Notes: generated from the sequence alone by a model not told the origin. A stretch of DNA of 64,000 nt from Brachybacterium sp. EE-P12 (GCF_003711805.1 NZ_QXCP01000005.1:62001-126000), one strand, 5' to 3'. Shown: positions 7,905 to 17,065, counted from the first letter of the stretch. Numbers and translations: made by a program.

Positions 7905-9713
7905 TCAGCTGGTGGGCTTGGGCCGGGAGTAGATCTCCTCGATGACGGGGGCGAGGTCCTTGACCACGAGGTTGCGCTTGAGCTTCAGCGAGGGCGTGAG
8001 ATATCCGTTCTCCTCGGTGAAGTCCGAGTCGATCACCTCGAAGGCCCGGATCGACTCGGCCTTGGACACGGACCGGTTCGCCCGGTCCACGACCTGCTGC
8101 AGCTCGGCGCGGACCCGCTCGTCCTGCGCCGCCTCGGTGATGCCCATCTCGGGCAGGCCGTTGTTCTTCAGCCAGGTGGGGAGCATCTCCGGGTCCAGGG
8201 TGAGGATCGCGGCGACGAAGGGCTTCTGGTCGCCGATCACCACGCACTGGCTGACCAGCGGGTGCGAGCGCAGCTGGTCCTCGAGCTGGGCGGGGGAGAC
8301 GTTCTTGCCGCCGGCGGTGACGATGACCTCCTTGCGACGACCGGTGATGGTCACCGAGCCGTCGTCGGCGAGGGTGCCGAGGTCGCCGGTGCGGAACCAG
8401 CCGTCCTCCATCGCCTCGGCGGTCGCCTCGGGGTTGTTGTGATAGCCCTTGAAGACCATCACTCCCTTGACGAGCAGCTCGCCGTCGTCGTCGATCGCGA
8501 CGGAGGATCCGGGCAGCGGCGGGCCGACGGTGCCGGGGCGCACGTCCCAGGGGAGGTTCACGCTCACCGGGGCGGTGGTCTCGGTCAGGCCGTAGCCCTC
8601 CAGCACGGTCACGCCGATGCCGCGGAAGAAGTGCGACAGCCTCGCGCCGAGCGGGGCGCCGCCGGAGACGGCCCAGCGCACGTTCCCGCCCATCGCGCCG
8701 CGCAGGGTGCCGTAGACGAGCCTGTCGAACAGGGCGTGCTTGAGCTTGAGGGGCAGCGGCACCTTCCCGTCCGAGAGAGCGGTGGAGTAGTCGATCGCGG
8801 TCTGCGCCGCGGCGGCGAAGATCTTCCCCTTCCCGCCGGCGATCGCCTTGGCCTCGGCGCCGTTGTACACCTTCTCGAACACGCGCGGGACGGCGAGGAG
8901 GAAGGTCGGCTTGAAGGCGGCCAGGTCGGGCAGGAGGTTCTTCGTGTCCGGGGTGAAGGCGGTGGTGACGGGCCATGCGGCGGCGAGCACCGTGATCAGG
9001 CGCGCGAACACGTGCGCGAGCGGCAGGAACATCAGCAGGCGCGAGCCCGTGGGGAGCACCTCGTCGCCGAGCAGGGTCACGGCGCTGCGCGTGGTGTCCA
9101 CGAAGTTCGCGTGGGTCAGCTCGGCACCCTTGGGGCGGCCGGTGGTTCCGGAGGTGTAGATGATCGTGGCGACATCGGCGAGGCGGCGAGAGGTGCGACG
9201 CGCCTCGAGATCCTCGTCGGAGATCTCCGCACCGCGTGCCTTGAGATCCTCGAGGATCCCCTCCTCGAGCACCCCGATCCGCGCGAGCTCGGGCAGCTCG
9301 CCCCGCACCGACTCCATGTCCTCCCGGTGCCGGGTGGTCTCGACGATCGCGAACCTCGCGGCGGAGTCCGAGGCGATCCACTGGATCTGGCTGGGGGAGG
9401 AGGTCTCGTAGATCGGGACGCTGACCCCGCCCGCCCACCAGACGGCCCAGTCCACCAGCGCCCACTCGTAGCGGGTCCTCGAGAGGATCGCGACGACGTC
9501 GCCGGGCGCGACCTCGGAGGCGATCAGCCCCTTCGCCACGGCCTTGACCTCGTCGACGAAGTCGGCCGTGCTCAGCGGCCGGTACCCGCCGTCGTCCTGG
9601 ACCAGCTCGTAGATCGGCACCGACGGGTGCGATCGCAGACGCCCGAGCAGCATGTCCGTCGCGTTCTCGTCAGGGCAGCTCTGATGCTGCGGGGGCGTGG
9701 TGAACTGCTTCAT
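7905..9713 (-). CDS. Long-chain fatty acid-CoA ligase, FadD15-like
   Basis: This AMP-forming acyl-CoA synthetase activates fatty acids to acyl-CoA via an acyl-adenylate. It is 602 aa. The AMP-binding P-loop IIYTSGTTGRPKGAELTH lies near residues 170-190. The adenylate motif GYGLTETTAP and the hinge/C-terminal region TGDLGTLADDGSVTITGRRK with KEVIVTAGGKNVSP follow. The start ATG has AAGGAG 6 nt upstream. The position near trpD, qcr and plsC matches M. tuberculosis fadD15 (Rv2187). Substrate chain length cannot be read from sequence. Confidence 0.93.
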   Translation of the reverse strand: MKQFTTPPQHQSCPDENATDMLLGRLRSHPSVPIYELVQDDGGYRPLSTADFVDEVKAVAKGLIASEVAPGDVVAILSRTRYEWALVDWAVWWAGGVSVPIYETSSPSQIQWIASDSAARFAIVETTRHREDMESVRGELPELARIGVLEEGILEDLKARGAEISDEDLEARRTSRRLADVATIIYTSGTTGRPKGAELTHANFVDTTRSAVTLLGDEVLPTGSRLLMFLPLAHVFARLITVLAAAWPVTTAFTPDTKNLLPDLAAFKPTFLLAVPRVFEKVYNGAEAKAIAGGKGKIFAAAAQTAIDYSTALSDGKVPLPLKLKHALFDRLVYGTLRGAMGGNVRWAVSGGAPLGARLSHFFRGIGVTVLEGYGLTETTAPVSVNLPWDVRPGTVGPPLPGSSVAIDDDGELLVKGVMVFKGYHNNPEATAEAMEDGWFRTGDLGTLADDGSVTITGRRKEVIVTAGGKNVSPAQLEDQLRSHPLVSQCVVIGDQKPFVAAILTLDPEMLPTWLKNNGLPEMGITEAAQDERVRAELQQVVDRANRSVSKAESIRAFEVIDSDFTEENGYLTPSLKLKRNLVVKDLAPVIEEIYSRPKPTS

Positions 9714-9889
9714 CGAATCTCCTTCGATCCGGCGAGGTGCATGGGACCGGCGAACCGGACGACCTGACCGGAAGCGCTGGTGGGGTCCCGCAGAGTCTAC
9801 GGCAGGGGCCCATTACGATGAGCACGACGGCAGGTCGCCGACGACTCGCGCGGGGCGCGAGAGGAACCAGGGGAACGAGGCAGGCACGG

Positions 9890-10825
9890 ATGCTCTCCAT
9901 CGGAGTGGACATCGGCGGTACGAAGATCGCGGCGGGCGTGGTCGACGAGGACGGCGAGATCATCGCGACGACCACCCGCAGCACACCGGCCACCGATCCC
10001 GAGCAGTTGGAGACAGCGGTGGCCGACGCGGTCGCGGAGCTGCGCGGCGCGCACGAGATCGCCGGCATCGGCGTCGGTGCGGCCGGCTTCATCGGCGCCG
10101 ATCGCCGCACCGTTCGCTTCGCCGCGAACCTCGCCTGGCGCGATCATCCGCTCGCCGAGCGGCTCGAGTCCCTCACCGGCCTGCCCGTCGTGGTGGAGAA
10201 CGACGCGAACGCCGCGGGCTGGGCCGAGTACCGCTTCGGCGCCGCCACGGAGGCGCGGCACATGCTCATGCTCACGGTCGGGACCGGGCTGGGCGGCGCG
10301 ATCGTGCAGGACGGGGTGATGCTGCGCGGCAGCGCCGGCTTCGCGGGAGAGGTCGCGCACATGGTCGTGGTGCCCGACGGGCAGTGGTGCGGCTGCGGGC
10401 TGCGCGGCTGCCTCGAGCAGTACACCGCCGGGACCGCACTGGTGCGGGCGGCGAAGCGGCGCGCCGCCGCCGGCGATGCGCTGATGGGCCCCCTCGTGCA
10501 GGCCGCGGGCGGGGACGGGCGGGCGATCGACGGCCCGCTGGTGACCGGCCTGGCGCAGCAGGGCGATCCGGGGGCCCGGGAGCTCATCGCCGAGATCGGT
10601 GCCTGGCTCGGGCGCGGCGCGGCGACGATCTCCGCGCTGCTGGATCCCGAGGTGATCGTCGTCGGCGGAGGCGTCGCGGCCGCGGGCGACCTCCTGCTGG
10701 GACCTGCGCGGGAGGCCTTCGCCCAGAACCTCACCGCGCGGGCGCACCGCCCGCTGGCGCGCTTCGTGCCCGCGAGCATGGGCAACCGGGCCGGGATCGT
10801 CGGCGCCGCGGATCTCGCCCGCTGA
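9890..10825 (+). CDS. glk: ROK-family glucokinase
   Basis: The predicted reaction is ATP-dependent phosphorylation of glucose to glucose 6-phosphate. The protein opens with SIGVDIGGTKIAAGVVDEDG, the ROK phosphate-binding loop. The zinc-binding CGCGLRGCLEQ motif and the sugar-binding VENDANAAGWAEYRFG segment are present. I chose the ATG at 9890 (311 aa), immediately before the first strand and similar in length to Streptomyces GlkA. ATGs at 9737 and 9818 would add basic, low-complexity sequence. AGG-type purines precede the chosen start. It diverges from fadD and converges with a membrane-protein gene. Confidence 0.9.
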   Translation: MLSIGVDIGGTKIAAGVVDEDGEIIATTTRSTPATDPEQLETAVADAVAELRGAHEIAGIGVGAAGFIGADRRTVRFAANLAWRDHPLAERLESLTGLPVVVENDANAAGWAEYRFGAATEARHMLMLTVGTGLGGAIVQDGVMLRGSAGFAGEVAHMVVVPDGQWCGCGLRGCLEQYTAGTALVRAAKRRAAAGDALMGPLVQAAGGDGRAIDGPLVTGLAQQGDPGARELIAEIGAWLGRGAATISALLDPEVIVVGGGVAAAGDLLLGPAREAFAQNLTARAHRPLARFVPASMGNRAGIVGAADLAR

Positions 10826-10834
10826 GCGTTCCCG

Positions 10835-10877
10835 CGCTCCTGCCGGGCCGGTCCCGGAGCTCGGCGCGGCAGGAGCG
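10835..10877. terminator. Bidirectional terminator hairpin between convergent genes
   Basis: An 11-bp perfect stem (10835-10845 with 10867-10877) encloses a GC-rich 21-nt loop. It lies between the ends of the plus-strand glucokinase gene and the minus-strand membrane-protein gene, so it can serve both. Confidence 0.65.
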
Positions 10878-10886
10878 TCTGCGCTG

Positions 10887-11408
10887 TCAGAGCTCCGCGC
10901 CGTCGTCCCCCTCGTCGCGAGGCGCGTGCGGCAGCCGCAGCAGCAGCGAGACCATCCCGCCGAGGGCCGCGGCGCCGCCGGCCCATCCCAGCAGGGGAGG
11001 GAGCGAGGCGGAGAGCGCCGTGGCCAGCAGCAGCACGAAGCCGCCCACCAGAGCGGTCCACGACCAGAGCACGGCCGAGGTCGCCTGGGGGATGTCGGGG
11101 TCCGGCGGCTCGAAGTCGCCGTAGAGCACGTCCTCGTCATCGAGCTCGCGTGGCGGGGCGTCCCGAGGTCCGCGTGAGGGATGCGCCGCCCAGGCGCGCT
11201 CCCGGGACTCGGCGCTCGGCGGCTCGTGCGGACCGTCCGCCTCGCCCCCGTCCTCCGCGAGGCCTTCCTCGTCCGGTCCCGGCTCCGGCGCCGCGGGCTC
11301 GCGCGGCGCCTGTCCGGGACCGAGCGCGAGCCCCTCGTCACGCAGCATCCGCGCGAACTCCGCGTCGACGTCGCGCGGATCGGGGGAGCGGCCGGCCTCG
11401 GCGCTCAT
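10887..11408 (-). CDS. Hypothetical protein with acidic N-terminus and two C-terminal membrane helices
   Basis: I do not recognise the family. The 173-aa protein starts MSAEAGRSPDPRDVDAEFARML, then runs through about 75 acidic, proline-rich residues. Two hydrophobic helices follow (SAVLWSWTALVGGFVLLLATAL and a second near PLLGWAGGAAALGGMVSLLL), with a short acidic tail. The acidic part is probably cytoplasmic. Its ATG overlaps the stop of the esterase gene (ATGA at 11405-11408), so the two are probably co-translated. Confidence 0.75.
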   Translation of the reverse strand: MSAEAGRSPDPRDVDAEFARMLRDEGLALGPGQAPREPAAPEPGPDEEGLAEDGGEADGPHEPPSAESRERAWAAHPSRGPRDAPPRELDDEDVLYGDFEPPDPDIPQATSAVLWSWTALVGGFVLLLATALSASLPPLLGWAGGAAALGGMVSLLLRLPHAPRDEGDDGAEL

Positions 11409-12178
11409 GGCCCTGTCCCGGGGGCGGGCACGTGCGCGTCCAGGAAGCGCGCCGAGGTCTCCAGCAGCAGCGGTGCGTCGTGGTCGAGGGTCGCGATGTG
11501 GTGGCTGCGGGTCAGCGAGAGCCGCTCGACGGGTCCGCGCACCCGGGCGGCGACGAGGTCGCTGTCCGTGGGCGGGACGGTGTGATCGGTGCGCGAGGTC
11601 GCCAGCAGCAGCGGCGCCTCGACCGCGCCGAGCCCCTCGCGCGTCGTGCGGAAGAGGCGACGCAGCTGGCCGACGGCCCGGACGGGCATCCTGTCGTAGG
11701 CCTCCTCCGTCACGCCGGGGCGTGCGATGTCCGAGCTGATCCCGGGGATCGTCGGCACGACGGGGGCGATCAGATCGGCCGCGAGGGCGAGGCGGGGCAC
11801 CGTCATGCCGGGATTGACTGCGACGACGGCGGCGATCCCCTCGGAGAGCCGCTCGTCCTGCGCGAGGGCGAGGGCGAGGGCGCCTCCCATCGAGAGCCCG
11901 CCCACCGCGATCCGTCCGTGCCTCGCCAGGAGCGAGAGTGCCGCCTCGCGGACCTCTCCGTACCACTGTCGCCACGTGCTCGCGGCGAGGTCCCGCTCCG
12001 TGCGCGCATGCCCTGGCAGCAGCGGGAGCTCGACCTCCCAGCCGAGCGCGGCGTGATGCTCCGCCCATGGGCGCAGCGACTGCGGCGAGCCGGTGAAGCC
12101 GTGGCACAGGAGCAGTCCTCCGCGCGGGTTAGAGTGACCGCGCGCACGCCACGGCCGAGACAGTTCGCTGAACGCCAT
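11405..12178 (-). CDS. Alpha/beta-hydrolase carboxylesterase (Est30-like)
   Basis: This is a single-domain alpha/beta hydrolase of 257 aa, probably a cytoplasmic carboxylesterase or monoacylglycerol lipase-like enzyme. The oxyanion segment LLLCHGFTGSPQS (23-35) and the nucleophile elbow GLSMGG with Ser96 are clear. Asp198 (SRTDHTVPP) and His227 (SHHIATLDHD) complete the triad. It lies upstream of the membrane-protein gene with a 4-bp overlap, and diverges by 72 bp from plsC, which hints at lipid metabolism. The natural substrate is unknown. Confidence 0.88.
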   Translation of the reverse strand: MAFSELSRPWRARGHSNPRGGLLLCHGFTGSPQSLRPWAEHHAALGWEVELPLLPGHARTERDLAASTWRQWYGEVREAALSLLARHGRIAVGGLSMGGALALALAQDERLSEGIAAVVAVNPGMTVPRLALAADLIAPVVPTIPGISSDIARPGVTEEAYDRMPVRAVGQLRRLFRTTREGLGAVEAPLLLATSRTDHTVPPTDSDLVAARVRGPVERLSLTRSHHIATLDHDAPLLLETSARFLDAHVPAPGTGP

Positions 12179-12250
12179 GGGGACATCGTCGCATCCGCAT
12201 CAGCCCGGGGCATCCTCGCCCCGCCCGCCCACGCCCGCAGGAGAGCAGAC

Positions 12251-12985
12251 GTGCTGTACGAGATCGCCAAGCCGTTCGTCATGGCGGTGGTGCGGGCGGT
12301 GTGGCGCCCCACCCTGAGCGGCCACGAGCACATCCCCGAGCAGGGGCCGGTCATCCTCGCCTCGAACCATCTCACCTACGCCGACACCGTCTTCCTGCCC
12401 GGCCAGGTGCGTCGCAGCGTCCATTTCCTGGGAAAGTCCGACATCTTCTCAGGACGCAGCCCGATCGCCCGGCTGCTCGGCGCGATGATGAGGGGCCTGC
12501 ACGTCATGCCCGTGGATCGCAGCGGCGGGGGAGCGGCGCGCTCAGCGATCGAGGCGGGGCTCGAGGTGCTGGGCCGCGGCGACGTGCTCGGCATCTACCC
12601 CGAGGGGACCCGCAGCCCGGACGGCCGGCTGCACCGCGGCAAGACGGGAGTGGCCCGCTTCGCCCTGGCCACCGGTGCGCCGATCGTCCCGGTGGCGATG
12701 GTCGGGGCGTTCGAGGCGCAGCGGGGGCGCCGCTACCTTCCCCGCCGCCATCCCCGGATCCATGCCGAGGTCGGAACCCCGGTGCACGTCCAGGAGGTCG
12801 TCGCCCGTCACCCGGGCGCCGACCAGGCGGTGCTGCTGCGCGCCGTCACCGACGAGGTGATGGACCGCATCGCCGAGATGTCCGGCCAGGAGCGGGTGGA
12901 CGAGTATGCGAGCGACGTGAAGCGTCGCCTGCGCGCCGAGCAGGAGCGGTCCGCCGATCCGCGCTCCCGGCGACGGCGGCGCTGA
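12251..12985 (+). CDS. 1-acylglycerol-3-phosphate acyltransferase (PlsC family)
   Basis: The family acylates lysophosphatidate to phosphatidate in phospholipid synthesis at the membrane. The catalytic H-x4-D motif is in SNHLTYADT. The glycerophosphate-binding region follows as GLHVMPVDRSG, then YPEGTRSPDGRLHRGKTG, and the PIVPVAMVG block closes the core. The length is 244 aa from a GTG start preceded by AGGAG. Longer upstream in-frame sequence is arginine-rich shadow and was rejected. The position corresponds to Rv2182c. A basic C-terminal tail (RSRRRRR) is unusual but harmless. Confidence 0.92.
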   Translation: MLYEIAKPFVMAVVRAVWRPTLSGHEHIPEQGPVILASNHLTYADTVFLPGQVRRSVHFLGKSDIFSGRSPIARLLGAMMRGLHVMPVDRSGGGAARSAIEAGLEVLGRGDVLGIYPEGTRSPDGRLHRGKTGVARFALATGAPIVPVAMVGAFEAQRGRRYLPRRHPRIHAEVGTPVHVQEVVARHPGADQAVLLRAVTDEVMDRIAEMSGQERVDEYASDVKRRLRAEQERSADPRSRRRRR

Positions 12986-13053
12986 GCGGTCCCCTCCTCG
13001 GCACGGCCGAGGCCGTTCGACGGTCGCGGACGACGGACAGCGGTGGAACTGGC

Positions 13054-13059
13054 TACCCT
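13054..13059 (+). promoter_or_regulatory. Candidate -10 box, leaderless start of DAHP synthase
   Basis: TACCCT ends 6 nt before the GTG at 13066, and no Shine-Dalgarno sequence is present. The spacing fits a transcript starting at the initiation codon. Confidence 0.5.
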
Positions 13060-13065
13060 GTCGGC

Positions 13066-14463
13066 GTGACTGCCTTCAGCCCCGACGCCCCTGCCCGCGC
13101 CCACGACTTCACGCTGTCCTCGGCCGACGACGGCCTCGCGGCGCTCGGCGCCTGGCGAGAGCTCCCGCGCGTGCAGCAGCCGGTCTGGCCCGACGAGACC
13201 GCCCGCGCCCAGGTCTTCGACGACCTGCGCGCCGCGCCCCCGCTCGTGTTCGCCGGCGAGGTCGACGTGCTCCGCGATCGGGTCGCCGCCGCAGCGAGCG
13301 GCGAGGCCTTCCTCCTGGCCGGCGGCGACTGCGCCGAGACCTTCGCGGACTCGACCGCGGACCGGATCCGCAACAAGATCCGCACGATCCTGCAGATGGC
13401 GGCCGTGCTCACCTACGGCGCCTCGGTGCCGGTGGTGAAGATGGGCCGGATGGCCGGACAGTTCGCCAAGCCCCGCTCCGCCGACGAGGAGACCCGCGAC
13501 GGCGTCACCCTGCCCACCTACCGCGGTGACGCGGTCAACGAGTACGCCTTCACCGAGGAGGCGCGGATCCCCGATCCGCGGCGCCTGTGGAGGACGTACA
13601 CCACCAGCGCCTCCACGCTGAACCTCCTGCGCGCCTTCACCGGCGGCGGCTTCGCGGACCTGCGCGAGGTCCATTCCTGGAACCGCGGGTTCACCTCCTC
13701 CGGCGCCGGATACGACCGGTACGAGGAACTCGCCGGGCAGATCGACAAGGCCGTGCGCTTCATGGACGCGATCGGCGCGGACTTCGACGCGCTCAAGGTG
13801 GTCGAGTTCTACGCCTCCCACGAGGCGCTGCTGCTGGACTACGAAGAGGCCCTGGCCCGGATCGACTCCCGCACGGGGGAGATCTACGGCTGCTCGGGCC
13901 ACTTCCTGTGGATCGGCGAGCGCACCCGCCAGCTCGACGGCGCCCATGTCGACTTCATGTCCCGCCTGCGCAACCCCATCGGCGTCAAGCTCGGCCCCGA
14001 CGCCTCCCGCGACGATGCGCTGCGGCTGATCGACCGCCTGGATCCTGAGCGGGAGCCGGGCCGGCTGACGTTCATCACCCGCATGGGGGCCGGGAAGATC
14101 CGCGACCGCCTCCCGGCGCTGGTCGAGTCCGTGCGCGACGCCGGCGCCCAGGTGGCGTGGGTGACCGATCCGATGCACGGCAACACGATCACCTCGTCCA
14201 ACGGCTACAAGACCCGCCGCTTCGAGGACATCCTCGACGAGGTCGTGGGCTTCTTCGAGGTGCACCAGGAGCTGGGCACCGTGCCGGCGGGGCTGCACAT
14301 GGAGCTCACCGGCGACGACGTCACCGAGGTCCTCGGCGGCACCGGCGAGATCGACGAGGAGGGGCTCACCCGCCGCTACGAGACCCTCGTCGATCCGCGG
14401 CTGAACCACCAGCAGTCCCTCGAGCTGGCCTTCCTCGTCGCGGAGATGCTCTCCCGCCGCTGA
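13066..14463 (+). CDS. aroG: Class II 3-deoxy-7-phosphoheptulonate synthase
   Basis: The enzyme condenses phosphoenolpyruvate with erythrose 4-phosphate, the first step of the shikimate pathway. The 465-aa length and the motifs GGDCAETF, VVKMGRMAGQFAKPRS, GCSGHFLWIGERT and VTDPMHGNT identify the plant/mycobacterial class II form, not the E. coli type. M. tuberculosis aroG (Rv2178c) occupies the same place next to pknL, and there the enzyme is feedback-regulated and binds chorismate mutase; such regulation here is inference. The GTG start at 13066 fits the TACCCT leaderless promoter. Confidence 0.95.
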   Translation: MTAFSPDAPARAHDFTLSSADDGLAALGAWRELPRVQQPVWPDETARAQVFDDLRAAPPLVFAGEVDVLRDRVAAAASGEAFLLAGGDCAETFADSTADRIRNKIRTILQMAAVLTYGASVPVVKMGRMAGQFAKPRSADEETRDGVTLPTYRGDAVNEYAFTEEARIPDPRRLWRTYTTSASTLNLLRAFTGGGFADLREVHSWNRGFTSSGAGYDRYEELAGQIDKAVRFMDAIGADFDALKVVEFYASHEALLLDYEEALARIDSRTGEIYGCSGHFLWIGERTRQLDGAHVDFMSRLRNPIGVKLGPDASRDDALRLIDRLDPEREPGRLTFITRMGAGKIRDRLPALVESVRDAGAQVAWVTDPMHGNTITSSNGYKTRRFEDILDEVVGFFEVHQELGTVPAGLHMELTGDDVTEVLGGTGEIDEEGLTRRYETLVDPRLNHQQSLELAFLVAEMLSRR

Positions 14464-14492
14464 GCGGTCCCCGCCGCGCGGCGAGGGGCGGC

Positions 14493-16565
14493 TCAGAACA
14501 CCTTGATGGTGATCGTCGAGCCCTTGGCGAGCTCGCCGCCGGCCTCGGCGGACTGCTCGTAGACCTGGCCGAAGACGGGCTCGCCCTTGTCATGGACCAC
14601 CTCGACCGAGAACCCCGCCTTCTCGAGCGCGGCGCGGGCCTCGTCCTCCGGCTTGCGGAAGACGTCCGGGACCTTCACCATCTCGGGACCGAGAGAGGTG
14701 ACGAGGTGGACGGTGTCGCCGCGGAAGAGCGAGCCGGAGGCCGGGGACTGCGAGATCACCGAGCCGGAGGGCACGCTCGCGGAGTGCGCCTTCTCGCTCG
14801 TGACGCGGAACCCCGCGGCCTCGAGCGTCGACTGCGCGGAATCGGCCGGGGCGCCGGTCTGATCGGGCACGCTCAGGGGCTGGCGGCCCTGCGAGACGAC
14901 CACGTGCACCTCGCCGCCCGCGGGCAGCGCCTCGGCGTCGGCGGACTGGGAGATCACCACGCCCTTCGGCACGGTCTCGGAATGCTCCGGATCGTCCTCG
15001 ACCAGCTCGAGGCCGAGCGCCTCGACCTCTTCCCGAGCGGCCTCGAGCTCCGTGCCCTCGAGCGCCGGCACGGGGAAGGTCTCCACGCCCTTGGACACGA
15101 CGAGACGGACCTCCTCGCCCCGCTTCAACGTGGTGCCGGTGGAGGGCTCGGCCGAGATGACGTGCCCGGCCGGGACGCCGTCGTCGAAGCGCTCCTCGGT
15201 GTGGACGGCGAGGTCGGAGGCGGCGAGCTCGGCCTCCGCGTCGCCGAGCGGCGTGCCCGTCACCAGCGGCACGGTGCGATCCGCGCCCGGACCGGTCATC
15301 AGATACCAGTCCACGCCGCCCCAGGCGCCGCAGAGCAGCACGGCCACCAGGCTCAGCCCGGACAGGAAGGCCATCGGACGCGAGCGGCGTCGGTGCCCTT
15401 GAGGCAGGTGACGGCCGCGTCGGCCCCGCGGCGTGCGCATCACGACGCTGCGCGGGGTCTCGTCCTCCTCAGCATCGGCGTGCTCCTCGTCGGCGCTCCC
15501 TTCGGCGCCGTCCGCCGCACCGTCGTCGGCGGGGACCTCGGCTGCGGAGCCGCCGGCGTCCTGCGCCGGCGCCGCGCCGGCAGCACCCCGGGGGCGGAAG
15601 GGGCGCGGGCCGCCGTCGAGGTCCGCGGCGACCTCGTCGAGCGATGCCGTCAGGCGCGGCACGTCGGAGGTGTCGGAGGGCTCGACCTCCTCGGGTCGGA
15701 CGGCGAGCACCGCGGCGGGCAGGGTCGCGGAGAGCTCTCGCACCGCGCGCAGCAGATCGGCGGCGGAGGCGGGACGCTGCTCGACAGTGCGCGCGCATGC
15801 CCAGGTGATCAGCGAGTCCAGCTCCCGCGGCACTCCGGAGACGAGGGTCGAGGGGGCGGGGATGTCCTCGTGCACGTGCTGGAAGGCGACGTGCACCGGC
15901 TGCTCGCCGCGGAAGGGCTGACGGCCGGTCAGCATCTCGAAGAGCACCACGCCGAGCGAGTAGAGGTCGCTGCGCTCGTCGGCCTCGCCGCGGGTGACGA
16001 CCTCGGGGCTGATGTATGCGACCGTGCCCAGCAGCGCCGCGCCGGTGGAGGAGTTGTTCGTCCCGATCGCGCGGGCCAGGCCGAAGTCGGCGACCTTCAC
16101 CGTGTCCTGACGGTCCAGCAGGATGTTCTCGGGCTTGATGTCACGGTGGACTATCCCGGCGTCGTGCGCGGCGACCAGCGCCTCGAGCACCTGCGCGGTG
16201 ATCTCCAGGGACTCGCCCACGGTGAGCCGGCCCCGATCCACGATCCGCGCCCGCAGCGTCTCGCCCTCGACGAGCTCCATCGCCAGGTAGATCCGGTCCT
16301 CGTCCTCGCCCTGGTCGAACACGCCCACGACGTTGCGATGGGCCAGGCGCGCCGCGGAGCGCGCCTCCCGCCCGAAGCGACGACGGAAGTCCTCGTCCAT
16401 CGCGAGGTGGGGGTGCATGATCTTCAGGGCCACGACGCGGTCCAGTCGCTCGTCGTGCCCGCGGTGCACCGTCGCCATCCCGCCGCGCGCGATCGGCTCC
16501 TCGACCCGGTAGCGGTCGTCGAGGAGCAGGCTGATGCCGGGGGAAGTCGACGTCGCCGAGCTCAC
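14493..16565 (-). CDS. pknL: Ser/Thr protein kinase with four PASTA repeats (PknL position)
   Basis: This is a transmembrane signalling kinase. The kinase domain (about 20-285) has the glycine loop ARGGMATVHRG, the catalytic loop VHRDIKPEN, the DFG of KVADFGLARA and the GTVAYISPE activation segment. A linker rich in acidic residues and a single helix (AFLSGLSLVAVLLCGAWGGV) follow. Four PASTA units then reach the C-terminus, ready to bind peptidoglycan fragments outside the cell. Its neighbours (class II DAHP synthase, Rv2175c-like protein, prenyl synthase) are those of M. tuberculosis pknL, although the mycobacterial PknL lacks PASTA repeats. The GTG at 16565 has TAGATT 7 nt upstream. Confidence 0.93.
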   Translation of the reverse strand: MSSATSTSPGISLLLDDRYRVEEPIARGGMATVHRGHDERLDRVVALKIMHPHLAMDEDFRRRFGREARSAARLAHRNVVGVFDQGEDEDRIYLAMELVEGETLRARIVDRGRLTVGESLEITAQVLEALVAAHDAGIVHRDIKPENILLDRQDTVKVADFGLARAIGTNNSSTGAALLGTVAYISPEVVTRGEADERSDLYSLGVVLFEMLTGRQPFRGEQPVHVAFQHVHEDIPAPSTLVSGVPRELDSLITWACARTVEQRPASAADLLRAVRELSATLPAAVLAVRPEEVEPSDTSDVPRLTASLDEVAADLDGGPRPFRPRGAAGAAPAQDAGGSAAEVPADDGAADGAEGSADEEHADAEEDETPRSVVMRTPRGRRGRHLPQGHRRRSRPMAFLSGLSLVAVLLCGAWGGVDWYLMTGPGADRTVPLVTGTPLGDAEAELAASDLAVHTEERFDDGVPAGHVISAEPSTGTTLKRGEEVRLVVSKGVETFPVPALEGTELEAAREEVEALGLELVEDDPEHSETVPKGVVISQSADAEALPAGGEVHVVVSQGRQPLSVPDQTGAPADSAQSTLEAAGFRVTSEKAHSASVPSGSVISQSPASGSLFRGDTVHLVTSLGPEMVKVPDVFRKPEDEARAALEKAGFSVEVVHDKGEPVFGQVYEQSAEAGGELAKGSTITIKVF

Positions 16566-16572
16566 GGTGCTG

Positions 16573-16578
16573 AATCTA
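16573..16578 (-). promoter_or_regulatory. Candidate -10 box, leaderless start of pknL
   Basis: TAGATT on the minus strand ends 7 nt before the GTG at 16565, without a Shine-Dalgarno sequence. It faces the divergent gene at 16712. Confidence 0.5.
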
Positions 16579-16711
16579 AGCGGTGGGGAGGCCCGGACGT
16601 GGGATCGACACACGCATGCGCGGCACCGTGACGAGAGCGACGGGGAGAGCCTGCGCGGCGCATCGGAGGTCCGGGATGCGCGAGCCGACCGCGGCGTGGC
16701 ACCCTGGTCCC

Positions 16712-17065
16712 GTGAACGCCCTGGACACCCTCATCACCGACTGGCTCACCCTCCCCGACGTCGCCGAGCAGCTCGACGTCGAGGTCTCGCGCGTCCGGCG
16801 CCTCATCGAGGAGGGGAAGCTCGTCGCCGTGCGCCGGGGCGACCCCGTGGTGAGGATGGTCCCGTCGCTGTTCGTGCTCGACGGGACGATCACCCCGCAC
16901 CTGGCCGGGACGATCACGGTGCTGCGCGACGGGGGATTCAGCGACGAGGAGCTGCTGACCTGGCTGTTCGAGGAGGACGAGTCGCTTCCCGGACGCCCGA
17001 TCGACCACCTGCGCCGCGGACAGCGCGGAGAGGTGCGACGCCGAGCGCTCGCGCTCGCGCTCTGA
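16712..17065 (+). CDS. Rv2175c-family winged-helix DNA-binding protein
   Basis: This is a small (117 aa) DNA-binding protein. An N-terminal excisionase/MerR-like helix-turn-helix (WLTLPDVAEQLDVEVSRVRR, then LIEEGKLVAVRRGDPVV) precedes the family segment GTITVLRDGGFSDEELLTWL. The C-terminal region is PIDHLRRGQRGEVRRRALAL. In M. tuberculosis this protein is a PknL substrate, and here too it sits divergently beside the kinase. The GTG at 16712 was chosen because CACCCT lies 6 nt upstream and the upstream in-frame residues look non-coding. The DNA target is unknown. Confidence 0.88.
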   Translation: MNALDTLITDWLTLPDVAEQLDVEVSRVRRLIEEGKLVAVRRGDPVVRMVPSLFVLDGTITPHLAGTITVLRDGGFSDEELLTWLFEEDESLPGRPIDHLRRGQRGEVRRRALALAL

